In this document: positions 49,876 through 60,019 of the stretch, piece by piece
How positions within the stretch are numbered: the stretch's first letter is position 1
How the letters are laid out: each line of letters starts with the position of its first letter
NCBI RefSeq assembly: GCF_000304475.1
Contig: NC_018940.1
Location: 682,001 to 746,000, forward strand
Source of the DNA: Kazachstania africana CBS 2517
Lineage: Eukaryota > Ascomycota > Saccharomycetes > Saccharomycetales > Saccharomycetaceae
Direction of reading: 5' to 3'
Length of the DNA: 64,000 nucleotides
The notes under the pieces: model-generated
The model's database searches: none
What the model was told of the DNA's origin: nothing
What the model saw: the letters and a program-made list of their open reading frames with translations, nothing else
Position numbers and translations under genes: made by a program

Positions 49876-51948
49876 TTAATGGTTACAATATCTGAACATG
49901 AACAATGATATTTTTACTACGATCAGTTTTTTTTGTTGGGTCACACCATATTTCGTACAGTCATCCCATTGTTTATCCTTCACACACTTTAATGTGTTTC
50001 TAATAATGCTATCAGACTCTTTACTAATCTCAAACTGGTCTCTTATTCTCTTTTCCTTATAAATCTCCAAAATATAATTCAAAACGTTCCTCAAAACAAC
50101 CACTTTAGAAGTAGCATCGGATTCACTGAACGTGAAGCCCAAATAATCCTCAAATTTCTCATTTTCTACGTCCTGATCAACGACTTCCCAGTAGGCTATC
50201 GAATTTGGACTCATTATACTAACACCCTCACAATAAGTTCCTTTCAAATCCCAAGACAGAACATCTCTCTCGAAGTCCATAGTTGGAACCATTAATTCTA
50301 GATGATAAGCTCCGTGGGTCTCTATTAATAAACTTAGCATTGGCCTATAGTAAGTACTTCCGCAACCACAACCAGAGGAGTGAGATTTGGGAAAGCCGAG
50401 CCACATTTGCTTACCTTCAACTTGAGGGATATCAGCAGGTAATTTAACAAATTGTGTGCCACCTCTCATATCATCATACGCGTTTTCACCAGAGGCTTCA
50501 ATGGTAGCGGCTTCAAATACCATTTCACATATACCGTCATTTAATGAACATTTTACAATTTCTAATGGCGCATATGTATAGATAAAATAAATAAAACCTC
50601 TAGAAAAAACGCTATCCTTATTTTCATCATGGTATGGGAAAAATGGTGCCCAATTTTTTTCTTTATCTCTTAATTTACGACCTTCAATTGAAAATTTCAC
50701 CAATGCATCAATTTTCCTATGCGGATGAAATGCATAAATTCTTCTTTTATCTTCGTCATTGTCCTGCATATTGAAAATAATGATGGGTTCTTCATATTTG
50801 TCATTTTTTCTCAAGATAACGTGAGGATCTTCTGGTCCATTGAAATATCCATTAAGATCCAGTGGTATATTGATTACAGAAGGGTAAGTCAAATAATATC
50901 TTGATAGTAGTTCATCATATCTTTGTTGGAATTTTAATTTTTTCTTTGTTATTTGAACAATACAGTCATTATAATATTCTCTATCAGAAATTTTCAAGTT
51001 ATCACAAGTTGAATAATCTAAATTCTTTTCTAAATTGGATAACTCCTTTGTTACTTCCTTTGGAATTGGAACATCACTGAATGGTATACGTTTACCTTTT
51101 ATTTCATTCCAATCTTTATCAAAAGCTTGTGCTCTAACTAAAGAGAGTTTAGCTGCTCCTTTGAAACCTTCTGGGGAATAGATTACTCTAGTGTATACGA
51201 CAAAGCATAGCTCGCTTTCTAACCATACAGCAGCACCTCCAAACCTTAACCAATTTTTACCAATGATTTCGGTTTCACTCATCATTTTTTCATTATCATC
51301 CTCAAGTTCTTTGCTCAATTTAGTTTTATCATTAGTAAGTTCTCTTCTTAACGCGACCAAATCATCTGGTAACAAAATATTCCATCGTGACAATTCCATA
51401 ATATTATTATATTGAAGATCATTACAACTGACTAAAGAATCGTATTCTTGATGATATGAAGCTTCAGGTATAATACCATTTGAATTTACCTCACTGTTCG
51501 CTGTTTTCTCTAATTGCAAATTGGAAACGAAACCAGTGACATTGACAGCTGTAAAATTATAATGTAAAATATCAGGTGTAATTGGGGTTCTCGATAGATC
51601 TTTATAACGTAACTGATTTGTTATATCAATTTTCAGTAAATCTTTCTTATTACGTACTGTCTTTAGAGCCGTGCTTGTATAGTAATAAGATTTGACATTG
51701 TTTTTATGGGTGAAAAAAAGGAAAAAGAACATGGAACCCAACAGTAGCTTGATTAAATTACTTTTAATTGATTTACACTTCATTTTTCTTGCCACGAAGA
51801 ATTTGCACTGTTGACAGATAATTCTGAATTTTCCACATATGGACGATGAAGTTCCAAGTTCAATAATCTTTGGAGGGTCACTTAGTAAAGGTACAGAATG
51901 GCCGTCATCTGAAGAAAGCTCATAGGAAAAATTATCTTCTTCGGACAT
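49876..51948 (-). CDS. Beta-1,2-mannosyltransferase family (BMT/WRY) type II membrane protein
   Basis: A 690-residue protein. A cytosolic tail of about 63 residues is followed by a single signal-anchor span near 64-80 (LIKLLLGSMFFFLFFTH) and a large lumenal domain, a Golgi glycosyltransferase layout. The lumenal domain shows blocks of the fungal beta-mannosyltransferase family: ENWAPFFPYHDE-like sequence near 430, ENAYDDMRGGTQFVKLP near 485-501, LGFPKSHSSGCGCGSTYYRP near 515-535, and DFERDVLSWDLKGTYCEGVS near 560. Candida albicans Bmt proteins add beta-1,2-mannose to phosphopeptidomannan and phospholipomannan. The family is absent from S. cerevisiae. It sits between PRY and the YKR011C-like gene where S. 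cerevisiae has only a dubious frame. Substrate and linkage are inferred. Confidence 0.88.
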   Translation of the reverse strand: MSEEDNFSYELSSDDGHSVPLLSDPPKIIELGTSSSICGKFRIICQQCKFFVARKMKCKSIKSNLIKLLLGSMFFFLFFTHKNNVKSYYYTSTALKTVRNKKDLLKIDITNQLRYKDLSRTPITPDILHYNFTAVNVTGFVSNLQLEKTANSEVNSNGIIPEASYHQEYDSLVSCNDLQYNNIMELSRWNILLPDDLVALRRELTNDKTKLSKELEDDNEKMMSETEIIGKNWLRFGGAAVWLESELCFVVYTRVIYSPEGFKGAAKLSLVRAQAFDKDWNEIKGKRIPFSDVPIPKEVTKELSNLEKNLDYSTCDNLKISDREYYNDCIVQITKKKLKFQQRYDELLSRYYLTYPSVINIPLDLNGYFNGPEDPHVILRKNDKYEEPIIIFNMQDNDEDKRRIYAFHPHRKIDALVKFSIEGRKLRDKEKNWAPFFPYHDENKDSVFSRGFIYFIYTYAPLEIVKCSLNDGICEMVFEAATIEASGENAYDDMRGGTQFVKLPADIPQVEGKQMWLGFPKSHSSGCGCGSTYYRPMLSLLIETHGAYHLELMVPTMDFERDVLSWDLKGTYCEGVSIMSPNSIAYWEVVDQDVENEKFEDYLGFTFSESDATSKVVVLRNVLNYILEIYKEKRIRDQFEISKESDSIIRNTLKCVKDKQWDDCTKYGVTQQKKLIVVKISLFMFRYCNH

Positions 51949-52422
51949 TAATAGATACCAGCCATAAATTACAACTGAAAATGTTACCTTGATAGCTGAG
52001 ATAAGAATAAACTGAAAAATCTAAAAGAGAGATATTTTTACTGTGAACTGTGAATATATATGTCTGTTCAAACAGTTTATTTTTTTGTGACAAGATCTAT
52101 TTTTCAGAAAGAGAAAAAGACAAGAAGTATACAAAATTTTAAGCATCCTTTGATGCTATCATTTAGTTCCAAAAGTCTTGTTATTGGGTCACTTAACCTT
52201 TTCAGACAGTGAATAGTACTTTAAGAGTGTTAGTACCACAAGTACTTTCTTCTATTTTTGGAAATACTCTGGAGAAATAAGATTTACTAGAATTGTATTG
52301 TTTGTTCTTTTTTTTTCGTCTTAGTCAATCTATACTGTGTATGAAAAGGTTCGTGCCTTTAGTAGAAAAGAAGATCTACGCTGAAAAGTCCGTAGAAAGT
52401 GGGAATGCAGAGTCGCGTGTTC

Positions 52423-52740
52423 TTACCCGCCAATGAATAAGTTTATGATGATTTATACTGTAATTTTCATTTGTCTCTCTTAAAGGAAGAGAATGCAATT
52501 GTTGGATAAGAAGATGAGTCCAATTGTCATTCTTGACTCGTTTTTAGACAATGAGGACCCTAGGAGGTAGAATGCTAGAAGGGCCTACTGATTTGAAAAT
52601 GTTCAACCTTTATCGAACTGATTACAATAGCGTGGAACACAAAAAGTTAAGGACTAACTATTCCTCGATTGTCTTGGTTATCTTAAAATGTAACCCGGCC
52701 TGACCATAAGAGTATTTGACGGGTAACCATTCCCGGGTAA
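52423..52740. promoter_or_regulatory. Three Reb1-type sites
   Basis: TTACCCG at 52423-52429 and its complement CGGGTAA at 52720-52726 and 52734-52740; the last two are 14 bp apart. Reb1 sites define nucleosome-free regions and can also stop Pol II readthrough. Their position in the middle of this divergent region fits an insulator-like role. Inferred from motif only. Confidence 0.5.
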
Positions 52741-52862
52741 AGTTTCTCTAAATGATTGCTTCTCTCTTTCTCCACTGGCCTCCTCTCTCTATTTGCGGCC
52801 CCACTCCTCTCCCGGCTAATCACACATGTCGGTTTTTTTTTAAATAGCCGAGAAAATGCGGC

Positions 52863-52888
52863 AGAGAGAGAGAGAGAGAGAGAGAGAG
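52863..52888 (+). repeat. (AG)13 microsatellite
   Basis: Thirteen uninterrupted AG units in the GC-rich part of the divergent promoter, about 450 bp upstream of the YKR011C-like gene. GA repeats can recruit GAGA-type factors or merely be slippage products; likely polymorphic in length. Confidence 0.95.
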
Positions 52889-53171
52889 AAGGAGAAAGCG
52901 TGTGGCGGCAAATCAGTGGTGGTCGACAGGGAAATATTTTAGTTTGCCAGTGAACAGCGCCAACAAATCACTTTTCCACACACCGAAACGAAACGATAAT
53001 TTCTTAGCGCGCAGCAAGAGACACGCGCACCCTCCGCTGCCCCTCCGGAGAAATGAAAGGCAGTATATGGCATAAATCATGCATGTTGTCATTTTCCGAA
53101 TTGAAACGTAGATTACAATACGTGTACGCTAGCAATTTGGTGGTGGTAAATAAGTCTTATGTTATATATAA

Positions 53172-53197
53172 TTTCGATATATATATATATATCGAAA
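53172..53197. repeat. 26-bp perfect palindrome
   Basis: Arms of TTTCGATATATAT and its exact reverse complement, with no spacer, 139 bp upstream of the YKR011C-like ATG. The (AT) core is flanked by TTTCGA/TCGAAA. It could extrude as a cruciform or act as a TATA-containing promoter element. Confidence 0.95.
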
Positions 53198-53335
53198 AGT
53201 GTTTCAATTTAAATACTACAAAGTGTATCTTTCCCAATTTCACAAGGACCTTCTCCCCCCATTACCTTCATTTACGCACCCCACAACAATCTTATTCTAT
53301 TTCTGTCCCTCTTTACAAACCAATTTGCATTACTA

Positions 53336-54226
53336 ATGACTGAATTAGAAACTATTTATCTACAAGTTAATGAAAATGAACCAAAAATTAAACTGACTTG
53401 CATTCATCATTTCCACAATATTTTGAAATTAACCAAATACTTAAATGCTTTACAAGATAAGTACCAATTAATCTTACAAGTCGAGGAAACTGTCACTGAC
53501 AATTTAAAACTATTTACAGATGGTGTAAAAGCACCTTTCTATATTGTGGAATTTAATGAATCTGATGATTCTTTCTACCTTTGGAAATCTGAAGGGAAGT
53601 TCATCAAAGATTCAATCATTTCAAGTTTTTATAATACACATCTTCGAACTACAAAGAGAATTGAAAATCCCTGGGAGACAAATTTTAAGGATGATTCAAT
53701 TTACCAAACTCATCCTTTCAAGGAAAAGATTAAACTGGTATTGAATGATTTGAATGTTAATTGGAAGTCATTTGATAAACAAATTTTTTGGGATAGATTG
53801 GACAGAATTATTGAAAAATGTCATTCTGATGGTAATATTTCATTTAAGAGCTTGATCTTAATGGCTTTATTAAAGACAAGATTGATTCAAAATAAAAGTT
53901 TTTTGAAAAATGAACTCTTAAACTATCACACAAAGATGAAAAGTCACATTTCATCTGAAGAAAGTATTCTATCTTCGGATGATGCTGACTATTCAACAAC
54001 TTCTTCATCGGCTAATTCCTTACTCTCTACGGAAGAAAGACAAAGAAAATTCTCAGATTCTGATATACATATCACTGAACCAATGAACAATCAATTAAAG
54101 GAGATTTTTAATGAACATTTCAAATTAATGGTCGAGAATTACGAATTTTTTGAATTGAGAACGAAGAATGGTATCCCAAAGAGAACAAGAACTAGAGAAC
54201 CTTTTAAAACAAAATCGTGTTTCTAA
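53336..54226 (+). CDS. YKR011C-like protein of unknown function
   Basis: A 296-residue protein with no domain I recognise. The N-terminal 210 residues are mixed alpha/beta in composition and appear globular. About 213-240 is a Ser/Asp-rich low-complexity segment (SSEESILSSDDADYSTTSSSA). A final conserved-looking helix (LKEIFNEHFKLMVENYEFFEL) precedes a basic tail (RTRTREPFKTKSCF). The place between the PRY and NET1 homologs and the plus strand match S. cerevisiae YKR011C (353 residues, nuclear, uncharacterised). Orthology is inferred from synteny, not from a domain. Confidence 0.7.
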   Translation: MTELETIYLQVNENEPKIKLTCIHHFHNILKLTKYLNALQDKYQLILQVEETVTDNLKLFTDGVKAPFYIVEFNESDDSFYLWKSEGKFIKDSIISSFYNTHLRTTKRIENPWETNFKDDSIYQTHPFKEKIKLVLNDLNVNWKSFDKQIFWDRLDRIIEKCHSDGNISFKSLILMALLKTRLIQNKSFLKNELLNYHTKMKSHISSEESILSSDDADYSTTSSSANSLLSTEERQRKFSDSDIHITEPMNNQLKEIFNEHFKLMVENYEFFELRTKNGIPKRTRTREPFKTKSCF

Positions 54227-54697
54227 AATGAAATGAAAGTCCCCCTTACCCAAGCATACTTGCATGTACATATTTACTCGTACGCTCGATAATTACGTGC
54301 CCAGATACATATATATGATTGCATATATATTCAATAATAATGTTACACATCAGATCATCATTATTCCTCTTTCCTGGTACAAGTCTTTCTTGTAAGATGA
54401 ATTCGGCAGTGCCACTATCAGGTCACGGATCAATATATGCATTCCCTGCCCAAATGAATGTATCAAGTTTGATATAATCTTGAAGAATAAACAGTAATCG
54501 CTATTTCTCAATAATTCACACTGTTGTACTGGTCGTCACGAACGACGCGATTCTTGTTTTCACCGAATATTTTCGTTTTTCTTCATCTCTTAAAAGTAAC
54601 ATATTGATAAAAATTGGTATAAAACTTCAATTTAGATCAAAATATAAACAAGTCAAAGGAACAGCCATCAGAAACACTATTTCAATTATAAGTAGCC
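54227..54697. other. Intergenic: YKR011C-like 3' end and NET1 promoter
   Basis: 471 bp. TATATA-type 3' end signals lie at 54309-54330. CACGAACGACGCGA at 54536-54549 resembles partial SCB/MCB cell-cycle motifs, 150 bp before NET1; neither is an exact match. Confidence 0.45.
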
Positions 54698-57600
54698 ATG
54701 TACAAATTGCAGGTGGTCTTGGTTCCTCCTAGTGCAAAAGACTTCATTTTGCCATTGGGCTTCAATTCAAATAGTGGAATGATTGATCCAAACAATACTT
54801 TAAATCAACCAAATAATTTAAGCAATAATCAGGAAGCTTCCATGAATCAGATCTTTCCAAGTAACAATTCATCAATTTTTAATTTTAACAACGTTAGATT
54901 CAAGAAATTTTTACATTTTACTAAACCTAATAATAATTTATTTGCACTATCGCAAGAAATTCTGAACAAATGTGAAAAGATGTACCCTAAATTAATAGAC
55001 GACATTGAAATATTAAGTCTACAGGACGCAAATAGTTGCGATTTAGATCCGGATTTTACGGTCAAGGATGTCTTCAATGTGGATAATGTCGTACAAGTAA
55101 TCTTGAAAAATGAGTTAGATATAGATAATAATGAAGATATGTCATTATATAGAAATGCCAAGAGAATAAAACTGGACAGTGGAAGCTCACAGATTACTCA
55201 GCAAAATTATACTGGTGGTAATAGTGGTGTAATTAAAGTTTTAAAGAAGCGTACAAATCAAGCCAACTTAAGAGTTTCAACTCCATTGGCAAACCAAATT
55301 TATCCAAATACAAATAATAATTCTGATATAGACAATAATGACGAAGATTTTGGTGAAAGATCTTTCCTACCACCCCCTACGCATCCTCAATCTCCACCAA
55401 TACGTATCAGTTCAGGTATTGACAATTATAGCGTAAAGAGGATCAAGGTAACGAATGAAGATACGGTGTCGAGATCAGCAACGGTTGATCCTGACAAAAC
55501 GAAGCAGCAACGTATGCTTTCAGGTACTCCTTTGAAAAATACAATGACACCGAATCGTGTAACTTTGACAGGTCAAAGGGTAGTATCTGAAAATAACGTC
55601 ACAAGTTCTAATAACAATAATGGTTTGATATTCACTGGAGTTACATCCTCTAATAAAAGTGCACCTAACTCAACTCCGCGTATAGCATCGGGTATGTTAT
55701 CAATACCAGAACCTAAGATTTCAGAGGTTGAAAAAGAACTCAGAGAAGGCCCCTCAAGTCCTTCTAGTTTATTGCCTGCAAAGCCTGATAGAATTCCGAT
55801 GAAAAAGCCATACATTGAAAAGACTGAGCAACCAGAATCTTCTTCTGAAGACTTTTCCGAAAGCTCATCTTCTGAGGTAAGAGACAGTAATGCATCCCCT
55901 TCCAAAGAAGCTAACGGTGTAGCAACAGAGTTGAGTATAAAGTCACCAACTAAAAATACTCCATTCAACACTGTTAGTAGCATTCAATACAGAGACTTGG
56001 CAAATCATACATCAGTTCAAAGAAAATCGTCTTTAGAAACGAGAATTGAGAGTAAAGCAATTGCTCAAACAGCTCAAGGGCATAACGAAATGAGAAGAAT
56101 TGATAATTTCTCCGATACAGATGATGAAGAAAACGAACGCATGGATGATACTTCCATTGGGAATGATACAGTGCGTCATAATGATTTAGACTCTAGTAAA
56201 ACCATGCATAAAGATGATTTAATACGGATGGTAACTGATTACCAAAATTCAAAGCAGGTAGCTCCCTCTCCTATCTTAGAGAAACCCACATTATCAAATT
56301 CTTCTCTTGATATTAAAGATTCTGAGGAAAAAATTACTCAACAGAAGAAGAGTGATATTGAGAGCTCTTTGATCTCCAAACCATTGAAAGAAAATTTAAT
56401 TGAACCAGAGAAAGGTTCGCTTTTTAAATCTGTAGAATCTTCGTCCAATAGCACAATCAGGGTATTGAGAAATACAAAAAAGGTACCTGAAGAACAGGAA
56501 AATGAAAGCGAACTTTCAGCAGATGATGAGGAAGATAAAGATAAAAACAAACCACTACATAAAAAAAGTTACAGGAAGCCTGATACTCCTGCCCCTAGTA
56601 AGGACCATTTGTCTACAGTTACTTCTAAGAAAAGCATCACGTCTGAGGATAATAAAAGTGTCGACAAACCACAAGTCAAGAGCTCAGGTGAAAATGCAAA
56701 GCCTAAACAGTCGCTTGTTACTAAAAGCAAGCCTACAAAGGTCACAAAACCTACGATTGAAGCTTCCCCTAAGGGAAAAAAAATGATCGTCCCAATTTTA
56801 AATAAGCACAATATTGTAACTCCTAAGGCTCCAAATAAAGCAAATGATGCGCCACCACCAAGAATTTCGCAAGGTACTAATGCTAAAAAGGAACAAAAAG
56901 GTGAAGTGAAAGGTAGTTCGTCAAATGATTCGGATGAGAGCAGCTCTTCTTCGGATTCTTCTAGTTCCGATAACGAAACTGAGAGAGTTGTAACTGTTAG
57001 AACCGTAACCAAGAAACCATCGACTAGAGCCTCATTAAATAAAGCTCAGGCTCAAAAAGTCATTGATAAATCTGTTAAAGAACATTTCCCTTTCAAGAAG
57101 ATCCAGAAAGAAAAGGTTTATCAGACTCCAGAATTTCTCGAGTCCAGTGACGAAAGTGATACAAATACTGAAAACGGTTTAAATCAAGACAAGAAGGGCA
57201 AGAAATTACAAGAAGAAAAGGTGGAGAAGGGAGAAGTAATCAATAAAAACTCTGAAAACGATGAAGCAGCACCTATGACCAAGTTAGAAAAAGATACGCA
57301 TAAAAAGGAACCTGTTAAGAAAGCTGTTAGTACAAAGCCTGATGTAGCCAAAAGTACTAAGGATACGCTTCAGAAGAAGGAGGCCCAAAAGAATGAACCA
57401 TCTAAAGCCAAAGACAACAAGACTGCAGCTGTCTCGCTTGAAACACATGGATTAGTATCTAGGAACGTAATGGCCCCAGGTCTTACTAGCAATGTTAAAA
57501 ATAGCAAATCTGCATCTTTATCTTCTTCAGATAGGGAATCTTCAAGTAGCAGGGACGATTCCTCTTCATATTACAGCTCAACTGACGATTCATCATCAGA

Positions 57601-58222
57601 AGAAGAAAATTCAACCTCGTCAACCAGAAAAGCAAGAAGATTGGTCGTTGCACCACCTAAAGGCATTGTAGGAACATACAGTAGGAAGACTACCTTGGGT
57701 AATATATCAGATTTAGAAAATGCTCCTCAATCTACCCAAGTTTCGTCGCTCTCTTCACAGCAAGCATCACCTAGCAAAACACTTGTACAATCAAAACAAC
57801 TAAATGGTGCAACTGCTCCATCAAAGGTGCAGCCACATGATAGTAGTAGTTCTTTGAGCTCTTCAAGTGTATCCAATAAATTGCCTCAAAAGATTCGTCC
57901 CTCCTTAAGTTCCTTATCTGATTTGGCATCAAGAGGTATACCCGATGTCAGAGAAAAAAGTAATAAAGTTGCTTCTTCACATCAGAAAACTAAGGCTGAA
58001 AAAGAAGAATCGGAATCAGACTCTGAGTCAAGTGACGATAACTCAAGCCATGAATCAAGTTCTGATGATGATGATGATTCAGAGTCAGACTCAGATAGCT
58101 CTTCAGATAACGGTAATAGCGATTTTATCAGTGCAAAGTCTGCAAGTGCTTTATTGGGAAAGAAGAAAAAGAAGGCAAGTGGTGGTTTTGCATCCTTGAT
58201 TAAAGATTCGAAGAAAAAGTAA
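54698..58222 (+). CDS. NET1: Nucleolar RENT-complex scaffold Net1 (Net1/Tof2 family)
   Basis: An 1174-residue protein; S. cerevisiae Net1 is 1189 and its duplicate Tof2 is 771, so length favours Net1. The N-terminus [12 protein letters not shown] and the region to about residue 150 form the conserved ubiquitin-like domain. The remainder is long, Ser/Lys-rich and disordered, with [13 protein letters not shown], many SP/TP sites, and a very acidic serine-aspartate stretch (about 1100-1145). It ends in a basic [13 protein letters not shown]. Net1 anchors Sir2 and the phosphatase Cdc14 in the nucleolus for rDNA silencing and mitotic exit. The position after the YKR011C-like gene matches TOF2 (YKR010C) and, by orientation, NET1 (YJL076W). 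Confidence 0.9.
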   Translation: MYKLQVVLVPPSAKDFILPLGFNSNSGMIDPNNTLNQPNNLSNNQEASMNQIFPSNNSSIFNFNNVRFKKFLHFTKPNNNLFALSQEILNKCEKMYPKLIDDIEILSLQDANSCDLDPDFTVKDVFNVDNVVQVILKNELDIDNNEDMSLYRNAKRIKLDSGSSQITQQNYTGGNSGVIKVLKKRTNQANLRVSTPLANQIYPNTNNNSDIDNNDEDFGERSFLPPPTHPQSPPIRISSGIDNYSVKRIKVTNEDTVSRSATVDPDKTKQQRMLSGTPLKNTMTPNRVTLTGQRVVSENNVTSSNNNNGLIFTGVTSSNKSAPNSTPRIASGMLSIPEPKISEVEKELREGPSSPSSLLPAKPDRIPMKKPYIEKTEQPESSSEDFSESSSSEVRDSNASPSKEANGVATELSIKSPTKNTPFNTVSSIQYRDLANHTSVQRKSSLETRIESKAIAQTAQGHNEMRRIDNFSDTDDEENERMDDTSIGNDTVRHNDLDSSKTMHKDDLIRMVTDYQNSKQVAPSPILEKPTLSNSSLDIKDSEEKITQQKKSDIESSLISKPLKENLIEPEKGSLFKSVESSSNSTIRVLRNTKKVPEEQENESELSADDEEDKDKNKPLHKKSYRKPDTPAPSKDHLSTVTSKKSITSEDNKSVDKPQVKSSGENAKPKQSLVTKSKPTKVTKPTIEASPKGKKMIVPILNKHNIVTPKAPNKANDAPPPRISQGTNAKKEQKGEVKGSSSNDSDESSSSSDSSSSDNETERVVTVRTVTKKPSTRASLNKAQAQKVIDKSVKEHFPFKKIQKEKVYQTPEFLESSDESDTNTENGLNQDKKGKKLQEEKVEKGEVINKNSENDEAAPMTKLEKDTHKKEPVKKAVSTKPDVAKSTKDTLQKKEAQKNEPSKAKDNKTAAVSLETHGLVSRNVMAPGLTSNVKNSKSASLSSSDRESSSSRDDSSSYYSSTDDSSSEEENSTSSTRKARRLVVAPPKGIVGTYSRKTTLGNISDLENAPQSTQVSSLSSQQASPSKTLVQSKQLNGATAPSKVQPHDSSSSLSSSSVSNKLPQKIRPSLSSLSDLASRGIPDVREKSNKVASSHQKTKAEKEESESDSESSDDNSSHESSSDDDDDSESDSDSSSDNGNSDFISAKSASALLGKKKKKASGGFASLIKDSKKK

Positions 58223-58374
58223 ATAAGTAATGGTGCTTAACGTATTGATATATAACTTTAATATTTCACGCTTGTGTAAAAGTCCAAAAGAAAATCTTTT
58301 AATGAAGGAGTTGACTTTAACCAAAAACAGGTTATAAAAAGTACTTTGAAGAGTGGTATAGAAATGAAATGCAT

Positions 58375-59679
58375 CTATACCCCAGGATTATGATTGATAT
58401 TGGCCCATTGTAGTACATATATAGCACCAGAGACAACAATTATACTTACAGGTAAACTCAAGACCACATAGCCCCAGAATAATATGTCAGCCATTTCTGC
58501 TTCAAAAAACTCATTTATTTGTGTAATTTGTGTTAATTGGATAGCAGGAGGTGAAACAGTCAAAAGGAATCCAACAACTAGAAAGATTGGGTCATCTAAT
58601 ATACTCACATTGATATATTTAACGGCGACTGTAATCACTGGTAGCAAAATCATGGAAGGTAAAATCATACGACCCACTATTGAACCTATCAATAGTTTAG
58701 TATGGTTACGAGTTTTCGGGAATGTTTCATCTGATGGATATAGATTTGAACCCAACACAATTAAAATTAAAGGAATAGAAAGTGCACCTAATTGGATGAC
58801 GGCTTCTGCGAATGTATTTGTTAGGAATCCGTTCTTATAAAATAATTCATTCTGGACAGGTTGTATACATGCAATGATTATAGCTAATAGCATAGAATAT
58901 AATGGAGGGTTTAAATATGATTTCACAACCTCCATGGAAGAATTCACTCTGATCACAGTTTTATCCCATATAGATGGTACGCTACTAGTTGGGGGAGTAA
59001 CGGCATTTGACGAATCAAATCCATTAGAAGATGCAGAGGAGCCTGCTGTAATAGTTTCTGCTGAGTTTTGATTTGATTCAAGGTGCAATTGAATTTGAGA
59101 TGGTGGCATGTGATGAGTATTTTCTCCAGACCATTTCATTAATTTGTTGTAACCCCAACTCCATCTTAGCATCTGCCCAATTTGTTGAAAGATCAATAGA
59201 TATAAAAGGCCTCTAGAGGCAACGTTATCTCTACTATCATTCGGTATTTGATCCCATGTTAAATCTGGTAGAGTGTATGCTAAAGATAAAGTCAGTGAGA
59301 CAGGTAAAGAATTACTATTACCAAATATAGAATTTGCAACGACAAAATTAGTTTCATCTTTATCTAATCTCAAAATTTTTGACATTAGCTTACCAGAAAA
59401 GAATGAAATACCTGTACTTAATGCAAAAAATAAAGGAATGATACCTATTTCTACTATCTTCGCTACAGACAGCGATTTTGCCAGTTTACTAAAAATAAGG
59501 CATGGTGTGAAAAGGTCGACATTCAAACGGGATATTATTTTCTGGCTTTGCTTCGGAAGTAATCCCGTATGTGCACTCCAGAAACCAGCAAATGCAATTA
59601 TAACAACTTGTAAAACGGATTCGAATACTAAGTAAGCCAAATGCGTGAAGGCAAACGTTTCAGCTAATGTATCAGACAT
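58375..59679 (-). CDS. Auxin efflux carrier (AEC)-family membrane protein, YBR287W ortholog
   Basis: A 434-residue membrane protein very close to S. cerevisiae YBR287W (427 residues). Strings such as HLAYLVFESVLQVVIIA, GNSNSLPVSLTLSLAYTLPDLTWDQIPNDSRDN and FLVVGFLLTVSPPAIQLTQITQ are nearly unchanged. About nine to ten hydrophobic spans are split by a Ser/Asn-rich cytosolic loop at about 190-240. AEC (PIN-like) proteins include plant auxin transporters; the yeast members (YBR287W, YNL095C, ECM3) are ER membrane proteins of uncertain substrate. A TATATATA at 59783-59776 lies about 100 bp upstream. It opens the chromosome II-type block and converges on NET1. Confidence 0.96.
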   Translation of the reverse strand: MSDTLAETFAFTHLAYLVFESVLQVVIIAFAGFWSAHTGLLPKQSQKIISRLNVDLFTPCLIFSKLAKSLSVAKIVEIGIIPLFFALSTGISFFSGKLMSKILRLDKDETNFVVANSIFGNSNSLPVSLTLSLAYTLPDLTWDQIPNDSRDNVASRGLLYLLIFQQIGQMLRWSWGYNKLMKWSGENTHHMPPSQIQLHLESNQNSAETITAGSSASSNGFDSSNAVTPPTSSVPSIWDKTVIRVNSSMEVVKSYLNPPLYSMLLAIIIACIQPVQNELFYKNGFLTNTFAEAVIQLGALSIPLILIVLGSNLYPSDETFPKTRNHTKLLIGSIVGRMILPSMILLPVITVAVKYINVSILDDPIFLVVGFLLTVSPPAIQLTQITQINEFFEAEMADILFWGYVVLSLPVSIIVVSGAIYVLQWANINHNPGV

Positions 59680-60019
59680 AAAAAAAAATAAACTTCTGAT
59701 GATAGTATGTTCACTTGAAGACTGTATTAGACTATCACTTATCTGTTAATTTATTCCTATTTACTCATCACTTCCTATATATACTATTCATACGTAATGT
59801 GATAGTAGACTATTTTTGTAGCAGTTTTGATAAGCACCGTTTCCCCTAGACAGCGCGCCGGAATTTCCGCCTGCCTAATTGAAAAGGAAAATTGCGCCTG
59901 GTTTTACCCTTTGAAGTAATAGTTACTACATTAGTGAGGAGATGCCCTTTATATATATATATATGAGAGGATTTCCACAAGCATGATGATAGAAAGACTC
60001 TGATAGTATCATACATTGA
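59680..60019. other. Intergenic: AEC-gene promoter and APE3 3' flank
   Basis: 340 bp. Contains the TATA element at 59776-59783 and an AT dinucleotide run at 59952-59965. A GC-richer island (59845-59905) may hold upstream sites; none recognised. Confidence 0.5.

Larger units (their letters stand above)
51949..53335. other. Intergenic between beta-mannosyltransferase and YKR011C-like genes
   Basis: 1.39 kb divergent promoter region, unusually patterned: three Reb1-type sites, a GC-rich stretch (52780-53050), an (AG)13 microsatellite and a 26-bp palindrome. A 96-codon frame at 53053-53343 overlaps the next gene start by eight bases and looks accidental. Confidence 0.65.

Noticed and set aside
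52224..52230. Minus-strand TACTAAC upstream of the beta-mannosyltransferase gene
   Set aside because: The only candidate 5' splice site (GTAAGA at 52426-52421) is not preceded by an open ATG frame; the gene already has a full type II N-terminus.
52443..52592. ATGATGA ... CTGA resembling C/D snoRNA boxes
   Set aside because: Box spacing of about 140 nt and lack of a terminal stem or internal C'/D' boxes do not fit a C/D snoRNA.
53084..53100. Centromere CDEIII-like TGTTGTCATTTTCCGAA
   Set aside because: The CCGAA half matches but the left half has several mismatches, the 80 bp upstream is not AT-rich as CDEII requires, and no CDEI is at the right distance. A similar TTTTCCGAATTG near 40347 fails for the same reasons.
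53053..53343. 96-codon plus-strand frame upstream of the YKR011C-like gene
   Set aside because: It overlaps the next gene start in another frame, contains the palindrome as a repetitive YIYIY stretch, and has no recognisable protein features.
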